A DNA stretch of 64,000 bases from Medicago truncatula (taxonomy: Eukaryota > Streptophyta > Magnoliopsida > Fabales > Fabaceae), in contig NC_053043.1 in assembly GCF_003473485.1 (NCBI RefSeq), positions 12,286,001-12,350,000 of the forward strand, in the 5' to 3' direction. Of the stretch, positions 24,549-36,035 are shown piece after piece. Position numbers and translations under genes: made by a program. How positions within the stretch are numbered: the stretch's first letter is position 1; each line of letters opens with the position of its first letter. The notes beneath the pieces were generated by a model, which searched no databases, was not told where the DNA came from, and saw only the letters and a program-made list of their open reading frames with translations.

Positions 24549-25558
24549 ATGATGGCGTTTAGCATGCAAAAGTCAATCTTTTTGTGTATGGTACAAAAAT
24601 GAACTTTTCACCATTGATTTATTATTAAATTATTCAATGGTTAAGATATTGAAGAAGAGTTACTTGAATAGTAGGTTTTTTTGTTTGTTATAGTTCTGTA
24701 TTTTTAAAGAGTCTTTAACAACAATGTAAATGCAATTCTATTTATTTTTAGAAAATTAAAAACTTAAAAAGAAGTGATTATTGTTTTTTCTTCAACTTTA
24801 AACAACTGTGAAAATTAACAAAATATTAATCTAGATATTATAAAGAACCAATTATTTGGGTATCGTTATGAATAAATCCTCATCATCTTTAACCCAAACC
24901 AACTACAAAAGAAGATCAAAATGAAAGATAGAAGACCATTTCTGAGCTATTTGTAAATGTGTCAGTTGTGTTTACTTTTTCAATTTGTTTTGCATTTAGT
25001 CTTATTTTTGTTAATTTATTGATACTAAACCAGATCTGGGTTTAAATAAAAAAAACTAGATATGAATTTGGGGAAAAAACTCCCAGTCATCCATGGGAAT
25101 ATCCAGCTATGGATGTTCTTTAAAATTTTGCAACGATGTTTTTTAGTGTTTTCCAATTCATGTTTTAATAAATAATCTGATTGTGTCAAATAATAATGTT
25201 ATAATTTATTTAAAGATGGAAACTATTTGAAATTTTGCAATGATATTTTTTGGATTTGAGTTTAAGCTTCTAGCTAAGAAGATGAAGAATAGAGAATAAT
25301 CTAGGTGTGTTAATTTATTTAAAGATGTAAATTATTGTTAAATCAATAAATTAAAAGGGATAATCTATTGATCATAACATAATATTAATAATCGTTGGGA
25401 TTACTTTTTTTTTAATAGTTGGGATTATTTATAAATGATATAATAAATAATTTGTGGGTATATTTCTAACATTATATTGAAACTTGCTATTATAGGTTAA
25501 AAAAACTTTTTGTATCATATATAAATAGATTGACTTTTTGTATGCTAAACGCCACCCG
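24549..25558. mobile_element. TIR element of about 1 kb, non-coding
   Basis: TGGCGTTTAGCATGCAAAAG at the left (about 24552) and, reversed from the right (about 25525-25556), TGGCGTTTAGCATACAAAAA are inverted repeats continuing into GTCAATC. The interior is AT-rich with no open frame. I could not find a clear target duplication. Confidence 0.55.
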
Positions 25559-26804
25559 TTTATCATTTCCATTTGAATGTTTTTATAAAATTTTACAGTA
25601 ATTGTGTGTTCAATTCAAATTTGCACTCATGAATGATTTTTTATTTGTTGTGTTATTTTCTTTTGGTTGCTATTGAAATGCTATAAAAAATCAATTACTT
25701 TCCTATCTACAATCTATTATATAATTTCTTCTTATTTTGATGTGTATATATACATACATTATGTACATGGTTTGTAGTCATTCTATATATAATAATCGAT
25801 TTATTTCTTATACGTATAATTCAAGAGTATGTAAATTAGAGTAATTTTTTCCATAATAAACACACGCATTCGCGCACGCACATCAATAATACAATGATTA
25901 TTTACAAACATGCAGCGATCGTGAATGTCATCTAAAGGAGATTGATTTCGTCTATAATATATTCTTGGCATTTATTTCTCCTAAAAAATCATTAAATTAT
26001 CTAGATGATTATAAGCTTTGTCCCTATGTTTTTACACATTCATGTAATTTGTCCTCCCACTTTAAAATCATTGAGTTTTGGACAATTCATCGAGTTTTTG
26101 TACTTAAAAATAATGATTTGACATATTTTAAATAATGTGACACGCAAACTGGTAATGTGGAATGAATCACTTATGAAATTATAATAAAAAACTCATTCAA
26201 AACTTTAGTTTCACCATTTTTTTTAAGTACAAAATTCAGACGGAGGGATCAAATCCTAGTAATTTTAAAATGATCTGGAGATTGATTCAATCTATAATAT
26301 ATTCTGAACATTTATTTATCCTAAAAATCATTAAATTATTGGCATGATTACATGTTTTGTCCCTCTGTTTTAACTCATTCATGTAATTTGTCCTCCAACT
26401 TTAAAATCACCCAGTTTTGGTTACTTCATCGAGGTTTTGGACTAAAAAAAATAACGATTTGACATATTTTAAATAATGTGACATGCAAACTGATGATGTG
26501 GAGTGAATCACTTATGAAATTATTAAAAAAACTCATTCAAAACTTTAGTTTCACCATTTTCAAAGTACAAAAATCAGATGAAAGGATAAAATGTGAGTAA
26601 TTTTATAATGGGGGACAATTGTGTAAACAAGTGAAAATATGAGAATCAAAACTGTAATATAATTAATTTTAACTTTTTAAAAATTTAATTTAGATAATTA
26701 CAATATAAAAAACGATTCTAATATTCTTTTTAAAAATAAAGTATAATGAATTAAAAAATAGAAAATATTAAATTCTTATCCTAATAATTACATCATTACG
26801 AAAA

Positions 26805-26839
<35 letters not shown>
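26805..26839. repeat. (TA)n microsatellite
   Basis: A TA run; a related but shorter run is at about 28447-28467 in the duplicated block. Confidence 0.85.
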
Positions 26840-26843
<4 letters not shown>

Positions 26844-27111
26844 CTAATTAATATTAAAATGAATCATTAATGTGTTCTATATATGTTTTGCTAAGAGATT
26901 GTTTGAGAGAAATAATGACACGTTTACTTTAGAACAAAATCCACCGTCAAACACATTGTTAAGTTTCATTTTCCTCTTATACGAATTATTAACCTACTAT
27001 CACTTTCACACGTTTGGTGTAGAAATAAAAAACCAAATAGGTGTCTTATCTATTTATTACCATAAACAAAGACCTCACTCCTTTCCCTCACATCATTTCC
27101 AAGTGCTGGAG

Positions 27112-27594
27112 ATCTGACTTTTCTTCAGTTCTGCAAGCTGAGCAGGCTTCAAACTGTTGTCATAATAGGCATCTCCATGGTATTGGGCTTTTCTGTGCCT
27201 CATTACTTCATGGAATATAAAGCAGTTCATGGTTTTGGACCAGTCTAAACATGCAAAGGATGAGTATTGATAAGATATACACACTGCTATATTAGAATAA
27301 GAAGATTTAATTGATATGCACTTTATACTTATACTCATTTTTTTGTTATGACAATTTAATGAATTAATCAATGTGTCATTTGGGTCAAGAGCATTTGTTG
27401 CGGCTGTTGTGGCATGTTTGTTAGACAACACTTTGCATAAGGAGCTGTCAGTTAGAAATAATAGACCCATGTATTGGGATGATGTAGGAACCAGTGACAT
27501 GTATGCACTGCCATCCCTACCATTTAATCTACACCAATATTTTCCTTTAGCCTATTCATTCTACACAAATATTTTGCTTCATCTTAGTCTTTTC
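27112..27594 (+). pseudogene. nucleobase-ascorbate transporter (NAT) 3' fragment, copy 1
   Basis: Exon remnant 27112-27262 encodes a segment like LQFCKLSRLQTVVIIGISMV, then GFSVPHYFMEYKAVHGFGPV. This corresponds to the NAT family segment with SVPQYFNEYTAINGFGPVHT. The second exon from about 27355 encodes FNELINVSFGSRAFVAAVVA, LLDNTLHKE and LPFNLHQYFP, matching the C-terminal NAT region (FLDNTLH...SLPFNLNKFFP). NAT proteins move purines, uracil or related compounds across membranes. Defects: a stop replaces the His codon after GFGPV, and the expected intron acceptor reads AA instead of AG. All upstream exons are absent. Confidence 0.75.
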
Positions 27595-29104
27595 CTTCGG
27601 CATATTTAGTTATTCAGCACAAAAAGTATATTTATTTATTTTCTTGCCGATGTTTCTTGTCTTGAGAAAAATAATGACACGTTTACTTTCAAACAAAATC
27701 CACAGTCAAAAACATTATTAAGTTTCATTTTCATCTTATACGAGTTATTAGCCTACTATCACTTCCACAAGTTTGCTGTAGAAATAAAAAAGTAATTTTT
27801 TCCATAATAAACACACGCGCACTCGCGCGCACCTGCTTGTGCGCACGCACATCGATAGCACGATGATTATTTACCATCATGCAACGATCGTGAGTGTCAT
27901 CAAAAGGAGACTGATTAAGTCTATAATATATTCTTAACATTGATTTCTCCTATAAATCATTAAATTATCGGCATGATTACATGTTTTGTCCCTTTGTTTT
28001 CACTCGTTCATGTAATCTGTCCTCCCACTTTAAAATCACTCAGTTTTGGTCTCTTCATCGAGTTTTGGTACTAAAAATAAAATAATGATTTGACCTATTT
28101 TAAATAATGTGACATGTGAACTGATGATGTGGAGTGAACCACTTATGAAATTATAAAAAAAAACTCATTCAAAACTTTAGTTTCACTATTTTTTAAGTAC
28201 AAAAATTAGATGAAGGGATCAAATTTGAGTAATTTTATAATGGGGACAATTATGTCAACGAGTAAAATTATGAGAATCAAAACTGTAACAGAACTAATTT
28301 TAACTATTTTTAAATTTAATTTAGATAATTACTCTATGAAAAACGATTCTAATATTCTTTTAAAACTAAAGTATAATGAATTAAGAAATAAAAATTATTA
28401 AATTCTTATCCTAATAATTACACCATTACGAAATATCTATATCTACTACATATATATATATATATATTAATTAATCAATATTAAAATGAATCGTTATTGT
28501 GTTCTTTATATGTTTTGCTAAGAGATTGTCTAAGAGAAATAATGACACGTTTACTTTGGAACAAAACCCACTGTCAAACACATTGTTAAGTTTCATTTTC
28601 CTCTTATACGAGTTATTAACCTACTATTACTTCCACAAGTTTGGTGTAGAAATAAAAAGCTAATTTTTTCCATAATAAACACACGTGCACTCGTGTGCGC
28701 GCCCAAGCGCATCGATAGCACGATGATTATTTACCATCATGCAGCGATCGTGACTGTCATCAAAAGGAGATTGATTAAGTATATAATATATTCTTAACAT
28801 TTATTTCTCCTAAAAATCATTAAATTATAGGCATGATTACAGGTTTTGTCCCTTTGTTTTCACTCATTCATGTAATCTGTCGTCCTGCTTTAAAATCACT
28901 CAGTTTTGCTCTCTTCATCGAGTTTTTGTACTAAAGAAATAAATAATAATTTGACATATTTTAAATAATGTGACATGCGAGTTATTAGCCTACTATCACT
29001 TCCACACGTTTGGTGTAGAAATAAAAAACCAAATAGATGTCTTATCTATTTATTACCATAAACAAACGCCTCACTCCTTTCCCTCACATCATTTGCAAGT
29101 GCTG

Positions 29105-29586
29105 GAGGTCTGACTTTTCTTCAGTTCCGCAAGCTGAGCAGGCTTCAAAATGTTGTCATTATAGGCATCTCCATGGTATTGGGCTTTTCTGTGCTTCATT
29201 ACTTCATGGAATATAAAGCAATCCATGGTTTTGGACCAGTCCATGGTTTTGGACCAGTCCATACATGCAAAGGATGGGTATTGATAAGATATACACACCG
29301 TTATATTATAATAATAAGATTTAATTTATATGCACTTTATACTTATACACATTTTTTTGTTATGACAGTTTAATGAATTAATCAATGTGTCATTTGGGTA
29401 AAGAGCATTTGTTGCGGCGGTTGTGGCATGTTTGTTAGACAACACTTTGCATAAGGAGTTGTCAGTTAGAAATAATAGAACCATGTACTGGGATGATGTA
29501 GGAACCAGTGACCTGTATGCACTGCCAACCCTACCATTTAATCTACACCAATATTTTCCTTTAGCCTATTCAATCTAGACAAATAT
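29105..29586 (+). pseudogene. nucleobase-ascorbate transporter (NAT) 3' fragment, copy 2
   Basis: Same two exon remnants as copy 1, about 2.0 kb downstream: 29105-29277 with an intact GTATTG donor, and 29369 onward with an intact CAG acceptor. Its lesions differ. There is an in-frame duplication repeating HGFGPV in exon 1, and a TAA stop in the second exon at the codon that is TCA (Ser) in copy 1. Independent lesions suggest the piece was duplicated before or early in decay. Confidence 0.75.
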
Positions 29587-30135
29587 TTTGCTTCATCTTA
29601 GTCTTTTCCTTCGACATATTTAGTTATTCAGCACAAGAATAACATATTTATTTTTTTATTTTATTTTTTTGCCGACGTTTCTTGTCTTGAGAAAAATAAG
29701 AACACGTTTACTTTAGAACAAAATCCACTGTCAAAGACATTGTTAAGTTTCATTTTCCTCTTATACGAGTTATTAGCCTACTATCACTTCCACAAGTTTG
29801 GTGTAGAAATAAAAAACTAATTTTTTCCATAATAAACAACGCGCACTTGCGCGCGCGCCCACGTCCGCGCACGTACATTGGTAGCACGATGATTATTTAC
29901 CATCATGCATCGATCGTGAGTGTCATCAAAAGGAGATTGATTAAGTCTATAATATATTCTTAACATTTATTTCTCCTAAAAATCATTAAATTATCGGCAT
30001 GATTACAAGTTTTGTCACTCTCTTTACACTCATTAATGTAATTTGTCCTCCCACTCTAAAATCTTTGAGTTTACATGTGTATTAAATGAAAATAACTATT
30101 TTCAATATGTTTTATTGGGTTTGATGATTTATATA

Positions 30136-30218
30136 GATCATTTAATAGCTCTGTTGGTAAGGATAATGCATAATATATGCAAGGTCCAGAGTTTGAACCC
30201 CGGACAAAAAAAAAACTA
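30136..30218 (+). mobile_element. tRNA-derived SINE fragment
   Basis: A box A-type TAGCTCTGTTGGTAAGG and a box B-type GAGTTTGAACCCCGG are followed by an A run. It is short and lacks the 3' body of the other SINEs. Confidence 0.5.
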
Positions 30219-30299
30219 TTTACATGAGTATTATACGATTTTGGTGTAGTACTTTTCTTCCAACTATATCATTCATTTAAATTATTATATTTATTATTA

Positions 30300-30415
30300 T
30301 AATTTTATCCATTGCATAGTATTTTTTAAATCTCTTTTATAAATAAAATAGTGTTATATTATCCATTTCATAATATTTTTTTAAATCCCTTTTATAAATA
30401 AAAATAGTGTTATAC
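30300..30415. repeat. two-copy tandem repeat of about 57 bp
   Basis: Both units contain ATCCATT...CATA, then AATATTTTTTTAAAT and CTTTTATAAATAAAATAGTG. The sequence is AT-rich. Confidence 0.65.
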
Positions 30416-30594
30416 CGTGCACAGTCTTTTGAACCAATTGGATAAACAAGTCTGACTATATCTTGCTTGATTCTATGACTAAACTTATTGATTAATAGTT
30501 TAAAAAAAATTGTGCATAGTGCAACAAATACTTCATTGAAAATTGCTTTTTTAACATCAAAAACTTTCTAAAAATACAAGTAAAATACTAAAAT

Positions 30595-30665
30595 ACTCTC
30601 GGTGGTAGTTAACTATCGCTGACTTATAACTAAAAAATCGACGGTAGTTAACTACCACTGTTTTT
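30595..30665. repeat. GGTAGTTAACTACC palindrome pair
   Basis: GGTGGTAGTTAACTATCG and CGACGGTAGTTAACTACCAC lie 30 bp apart in inverted relation. They resemble the palindromic units of the element at 50313-50885 and may be a remnant of the same family. Confidence 0.45.
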
Positions 30666-30824
30666 TTTTTAATCATTTACATGTGTTTCTAGGAACTATT
30701 TTTCTAGGAACTATTGGATGTCGGAAAAGCAACCATCATACTTCATTTGTACAAATAGAACTAGGCTAGTGGCCCATCCTTGGGCAAGAACAAGGAGCTC
30801 TATGGAGTTAGGCCTCCAATTTAT

Positions 30825-31143
30825 GAGTTTGGATATGCTCCATTTAGGCTAAGCTCCATTTACTCTATTTAGGGTTTGGATGTAAGACATGTGGCAAAAA
30901 ATATCTAACGGTTGAGATTTTAAATTAAAAAACAATAAAAGGTTGTTGCGACATGAGAGAAGAAGGGAACATGATTTGTTTGTTATTATTATGTATTTTT
31001 ATTAAACAAATATTTGTTTTTTAATTTAATATCTCACCTGTTAGATATTTTTTTGCCACATGTCTTGCATCTAAATCCTAAATGGAGTTTATTTAAAGAA
31101 AAAACCTAATGAAGCTTAGCATAAATGGAGCATACCCGAACTC
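30825..31143. mobile_element. MULE-type MITE (319 bp) with long terminal repeats in inverted orientation
   Basis: Arms of over 100 bp begin GAGTTTGGATATGCTCCATT at the left and, reversed from the right, GAGTTCGGGTATGCTCCATT. Both contain GACATGTGGCAAAAAATATC. The perfect 9-bp duplication CCAATTTAT is at 30816-30824 and 31144-31152. No coding capacity. Confidence 0.88.
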
Positions 31144-31152
31144 CCAATTTAT

Positions 31153-32332
31153 AGGAGCCTCAAATATTGGTAGGGAGGTATAATTGTTGGAGTATGGGAT
31201 AAAAAAAATGACACTTTTACTTATGACAAAATCTGCCACTAAATATCTTTTTTTTTAGGTAAGTGTCTATTTGGCTATAGATAAAAGTGTAAAGTCATGT
31301 TTTTTTTTTTTTTTGTATAAATCAAGTATCCTCCAAGCGTAACTGTGGAGACTAATCCCTCGAGCATTGTGAAACTTAAATGGGCGGCAAACTCTCTCTA
31401 AGAGTTTTTTTTTTTTGGTTACATCCCTAAGAGTTTAACACTGCTGCATATCCAAGACTAAAGTCATATTTGAACCAATGCTCATATATATATATATAAC
31501 TTAATTATTTATCATTATAAATGGTGATTCCAATTAGAAAAACCACTATAAGCGGTGTTCGATTTTTTTTCCAATTATTTTTAACTAAAATTATCAACAT
31601 TACAACTGGGGCTCTAAATCGTAGGGAATGGCACTGCCAGGCTATTAGCCCATAACTTGATGTAATTAGATGCGTATACAATTTCTTTACACGAAATCAA
31701 TGTTTAGTAATTAAACTCATTCTCAAAGTGAATGTAGAGTAATTTACTCATTTCGAAAGTAAACTAATATGTACAAGCTACAAACAAACTGTAGCTTCAA
31801 GAAAAGGTAAGAACGACATTTTGCAAAATATAAATTGTTTATCAATCTTTGACCCATTATAATATTGTCAAACAATATGGCAAATAAAGAAAAAAATGTT
31901 TGCATTAGGAATTTAAGAGGCTTTGCCAAGTATTGGTGTATAAAGTTTACTAATAAATTTTGGAAGTTATCATTATTCTCCAAATTCAGAAAGAAGACAA
32001 GACCATTTTTCTATAATACTAATCCTGCTGAAACCTTAGTCTAATATTTTTAAATTTCAATACAACTTTTCTCAAGCAAAGGAATATGCAGCAGATTAAA
32101 GTCCTGAAGATAACTTGAAGAAATTACATGTAAACTAATATAAAGTCCAAATTAATCACAATGGAAATAGAAGTGTCTACATCATGGTTTCAACACACTG
32201 TTGTTGGCATGATTTAAGTAACAGATCTTCACCAGAAATATAACAAACCTTACTTAACAATCAAATAATGCTTACTACTAAACAGAAAGAAAATACCTAA
32301 AATCTTTATTGAGAAAAAAAATAAAAAAAAAA
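31153..32332. other. intergenic DNA, no gene recognised
   Basis: Poly-T tracts (31300-31315, 31407-31418) and a short TA run (31484-31496). The 79-residue reverse frame at 31744-31983 lacks features. The stretch nearest 32332 is presumably the 3' flank of the HSP70 relic. Confidence 0.4.
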
Positions 32333-34250
32333 CTAAATAATCTTAGCTATAATGTGTTCCATGCTACTCTCAAGCCCTTTCAGATGATCCTCAAGAACAT
32401 CTATTTCAACTTGCTGGTTATTCTCATCAACCAAATTTGTGGCAGTTGCAATCACAGATTCAATCTTCTCAATTTCTTCTGAGGAGAGCTTTATATTAAT
32501 ATCCGTCTTCTTCAAAGCATTTCTCATTTTGTAAATGTAGAGATCCAATGCATTCACTGCTTTAGCCTTCCTTAGGAATTTCTTGTCTTCAATATGGTAA
32601 TTCTCCCCTTCCTGAACAGCTGCCTCATAAGCAACCGCCTCTCAGGGTTAATACTCTTGCACAGCTCCTTCCCCTTGAAAAAATCCTGCAATAGTTGCTG
32701 CACTTTGGGAATCCTAGAGGACCCGCCAATAAGGACAACTTCATCCACCCTACTTTTGTCCATCTTAGCATCACTAAGACAACTCTCAACAATCTTCATA
32801 CACTCAATAAGAAGATCCATATTCATTTCCTCAAACTTGGCCCTATTGATCGATGAAGAAAAATCAATGCCTTCAAATAAAGAATCTACCTCAATGGTTG
32901 CAACAACAAGGAAAGACAATGATCTTTTTGCCCTCTCACAAGCAGTTCTTAACCTCCTCAAGGCTTTTGGATTTCCACTCATGTCCACTTTTTTCTTTCT
33001 ATTGAACTCTTGAGCAAGGTAGTTTACCATTCTGTTATCAAAGTCCTCTCCCCCGAGGTGAGTGTTTCCGGCTGTGGCTTTAACTTGGAAGACATTACCT
33101 TTGATTGTTAGGAGAGACACATCAAAAGTGCCACCGCCGAGATCAAAAACAAAAATATTTCGTTCTCCAACACAATCAGTTCTCTTGTCAAGACCATATG
33201 CAACAGCGGCTGCCATGGGTTCGTTCATTACCCTCATAACATTGAGGCCAGCAATGACACCAGCATCTATAGTTGCTTTTCGTTGAGAATCATTGAAATA
33301 AGCAGGCACGGTAACAACTGCATTCTTAACTGGAAATTGTAAATATGCCTCAGCGATTTCTCGCATCTTTGTGAGTACCATAGATGATACTTCTTCGGGA
33401 CATAGCTGCTTCTCTCGACCCTTGTACTTGACAATAATCATGGGTTTGTCATTGACACCAGCAGCGACCTTGAATGGCCACAACATCACATCATCTTGAA
33501 CAACTTGATCACTAAACTTCCTACCAATTAACCTCTTAGCATCTGAAAAATTAACATTAGTAACTTTCATCATTCAATTGTTGGCACTTCAGCCTCTTTT
33601 ATAAGCCTTTTGTAATTTTCACATTTTTTGAGAAAATTAGATAATGTATTTAACGTGTTTATTTTATGTGTGAATGTTATGAAAATACCAGGTTCCCTGA
33701 CGTGGATTAATCGGTAACAAAAATCAGTGGATGCTTCGCAACATTAACACAGTTACCCAACCCAAAAAAACCTTTTGTGTACCGGTTTGTATGTACTAAT
33801 TTAATATGACACTGATATACCGGGGCAATATTCCCCCCCCCCCCTAAATGGACTTATAATTAGGGCAAATATCACCCACACTCCTTTAAGTTAGCTGTTT
33901 GTAACTAATTAGGGCAAAACTTATAAGGACTAATTCGTTGCAAACATCCGACTTAAATGAACAAGGGAGGTATTAGACCTATAGGCTATGATTAGGGATA
34001 GTACATCGGAAGCGAAAGAATAGAAATTACCAAAGACGGTGTTTTGCGGGTTGGAAGCAGCTTGATTCTTAGCAGCATCACCAATCAACCTCTGATTTTC
34101 GGTGAAAGCAACAAAAGAAGGGGTTGTTCTATTGCCTTGATCGTTGTGAATGATCTCAACTCGAGAGTGCTGTTCCTGCCATACTGCAACACATGAATAT
34201 GTTGTACCAAGGTCTATCCCCACAGCAAGTCCTTCGCATTTTCTCGCCAT
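32333..34250 (-). pseudogene. HSP70 relic 1: ATPase domain fused to C-terminal helices, substrate-binding beta domain deleted
   Basis: Exon 1 is 34250-34031, with phosphate-loop signature IDLGTTYS. Exon 2 starts at 33542, with [14 protein letters not shown] and [16 protein letters not shown]. The one intron has the position typical of plant cytosolic HSP70 (inside the Asp codon after TVF). Near 32638-32645 a single base is missing relative to the intact paralogue (CCTGAGAGG versus CCTGACGAGG). At 32611/32612 the sequence jumps from AVQ straight to the [13 protein letters not shown] region. That skips 429 bases (143 codons) of the beta sandwich. The jump is in frame with the lost reading frame; the single-base loss is what breaks it. 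The C-terminal part then reads to 32333. As given it encodes about 400 residues plus an aberrant tail. Confidence 0.9.
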
Positions 34251-34387
34251 TAATCTGTCAACGAAAAAATAAAAATAAAGTTGTAGGGAGGTGTGAATGA
34301 AAATACAACTTTGTTGAGGTTTGCCTCTTGTTTTGAATTCCCTTTCACACTCACTCCGAAACTCTTAGGGCAAAATGGAAATCCAGA

Positions 34388-34523
34388 AGTCCTAGCTCAA
34401 CTGGTAAAATGCCGAAATTGTTAGGCCGGATGCCATGACCGGGGTTCGAACCCCGGTACCTCCACTTGTGTGTGTGAATTTATAATGGCTTTGCCATTTC
34501 GTCTATCTACCAAAAAAAAAAAA
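34388..34523 (+). mobile_element. tRNA-derived SINE (family 1, copy 3)
   Basis: The best preserved family member. CCTAGCTCAACTGG (box A) and GGGGTTCGAACCCCGG (box B) are followed by GTGTGTGTGAATTTATAATG, GTCTATCTACC and a 12-A tail. It lies about 140 bp upstream of HSP70 relic 1. Confidence 0.85.
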
Positions 34524-34529
34524 TATAAA

Positions 34530-36035
34530 TAGAAACTGACGATACCAAGTTATTTCAAAATCAAGCGTCTCTCGCGTTGATCTTGTGCGGGAATAATATA
34601 CGCAAGCTTGAGAGTATACCACAGTTTGAATTGTGATGAAGAAAAAAAAAAATGCTAATAGCACACTACCGACTTAGCAAAGAAATAAAAAAAGTGTTAT
34701 ATATACATCTCACTTGTTAATGTTTTTTTTTTTTACCTTATCTCACATTCTCACTTGCTAAATGTTTTTTTAAAGATGCTAAAATAAAATATATTACCAC
34801 ATCAAAAAGTCCTTCTTAACGTAAGATGTGTAAAGGAAAAAATAAAAGAGTGCAAATAGTATCCAAACAATATTTACAAGCTAGAAGCTATACACAAACA
34901 GAATAAAAAAAACAAAAAGGAATAACAATTACCTAGTTGATATGCATTGACCTGGTTGAAATTCAGATTATTATAAAGGAGTCTTGGAATTATTGGATCA
35001 TTAACAAATTCCTCCTTATGTTATGGAAATATTATCTTTATTTTTTATTTTAAGTTCATCGGAGTAAAAAGTGAATATGCTTTTTTTTCTTCGACAAAAA
35101 TAAAATGATATTCATTCATTTAAATTGAGAGATTATATCATTCAGCACTGCTAAAAATGTAAAGAATGAATCTGCGAATAAACTCAGAGTATCCAAATTA
35201 ATAGAATATAACGACATTATTAGAGCTGTCAAAATTTCTTTATTTAAGCTTGTGATACTATTGCTGTGATATTCTCATGATACTCATATTCTTTCATTGT
35301 TGAGTAAATGCTTTTTTGTCTACATCTAGATCATCAATCATAAAATCTAGACCTTATTTCATAAGGTTTGCATCATTGAAATATTCATCAAAAAAAAATT
35401 TGTTTCAACAACTTTTTCTTCTATTAATTGTAGGAAAGTTGACAATTTATATCATGGTGGTGTGTTGGTACATTTGAACTTCGGGAAACAAATTTATATT
35501 TAAAGAAGGCTTTCAAAGCCCTAATGATCCGTCTTGGATGATTCGTAGGAAGTCTATAGAGATTGATCAATATAGTTACACTATTTTGACGTGAAATAGG
35601 AGTGGATTAAACTCTATCATACCACTGATTTTTTTTTTTTTTTTTACTTTTAGTCCTTCAAAAGTTTTTCATCTTCATTTTTGGTCCCTCCATTAATCCT
35701 TGAACAAAATTTTGCAGAATAGTTGATAATATTATAAGAATCTCTAAAAAAAAAATAGAAATTTTTAACAAAATATGAATTTTTATATGTTTGATGGTTA
35801 AAAATTCATATTTAATTAATATTTTGTTAAAAAAAATCTAATTTATTTGTGATATATTTATATAATATTCTATATATTTCATATTTAGTTTTTTACCGAA
35901 AAAAAAAAAAAGAAACAATAAAAAAAAATCATCATATATGAAATTGTGTGTTGCTGGGATATGTCCTCCCTCCCTCTCTTATCCACTATCACTGGCAAGT
36001 TAGATGAAACTACAGAGATTGAGAATTGAACATCA
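34530..36035. other. intergenic DNA with one arm of a dispersed repeat
   Basis: Positions 35250-35600 match 59070-60555, including TTCATTGTTGAGTA and GGAAAGTTGACAAT...CATGGTGGTGT. They act as an empty-site relative for the insertion at 59144-60197. No gene is seen before the isomerase start. Several poly-T/A runs occur. Confidence 0.5.

Larger units (their letters stand above)
25840..30070. repeat. segmental array of diverged direct repeats
   Basis: Two block types alternate. Block A (GACACGTTTACTTT...TTAAGTTTCATTTTC) occurs at about 26908-27035, 27664-27790, 28534-28662 and 29692-29818. Block R (CCATAATAAACACACG..., then CAGCGATCGTGA..., then TTTGTCC-rich sequence) occurs at about 25845-26275, 27791-28240, 28663-28980 and 29819-30070, with an extra R half at 26275-26600. 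Two copies of a transporter pseudogene piece are carried along about 2.0 kb apart. This looks like repeated unequal exchange. Confidence 0.8.

Noticed and set aside
27093-27500. Reverse frame of 135 residues and its copy at 29089-29298
   Set aside because: The matching forward strand encodes recognisable NAT transporter exons; the reverse frames are shadows duplicated with them.
25840-30070. CRISPR-like array because of regularly recurring blocks
   Set aside because: The blocks are hundreds of bases long, diverged, in a plant genome, and contain gene fragments.
32594-33286. Forward-strand reading frames of 139 and 74 residues
   Set aside because: They are antisense shadows of the HSP70 relic on the minus strand, with no features of their own.
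34388-34470. tRNA gene at GGGGTTCGAACCCCGG
   Set aside because: The same sequence with the same 3' body and A tail recurs at 1793, 19398 and 61305, so it is a SINE family.
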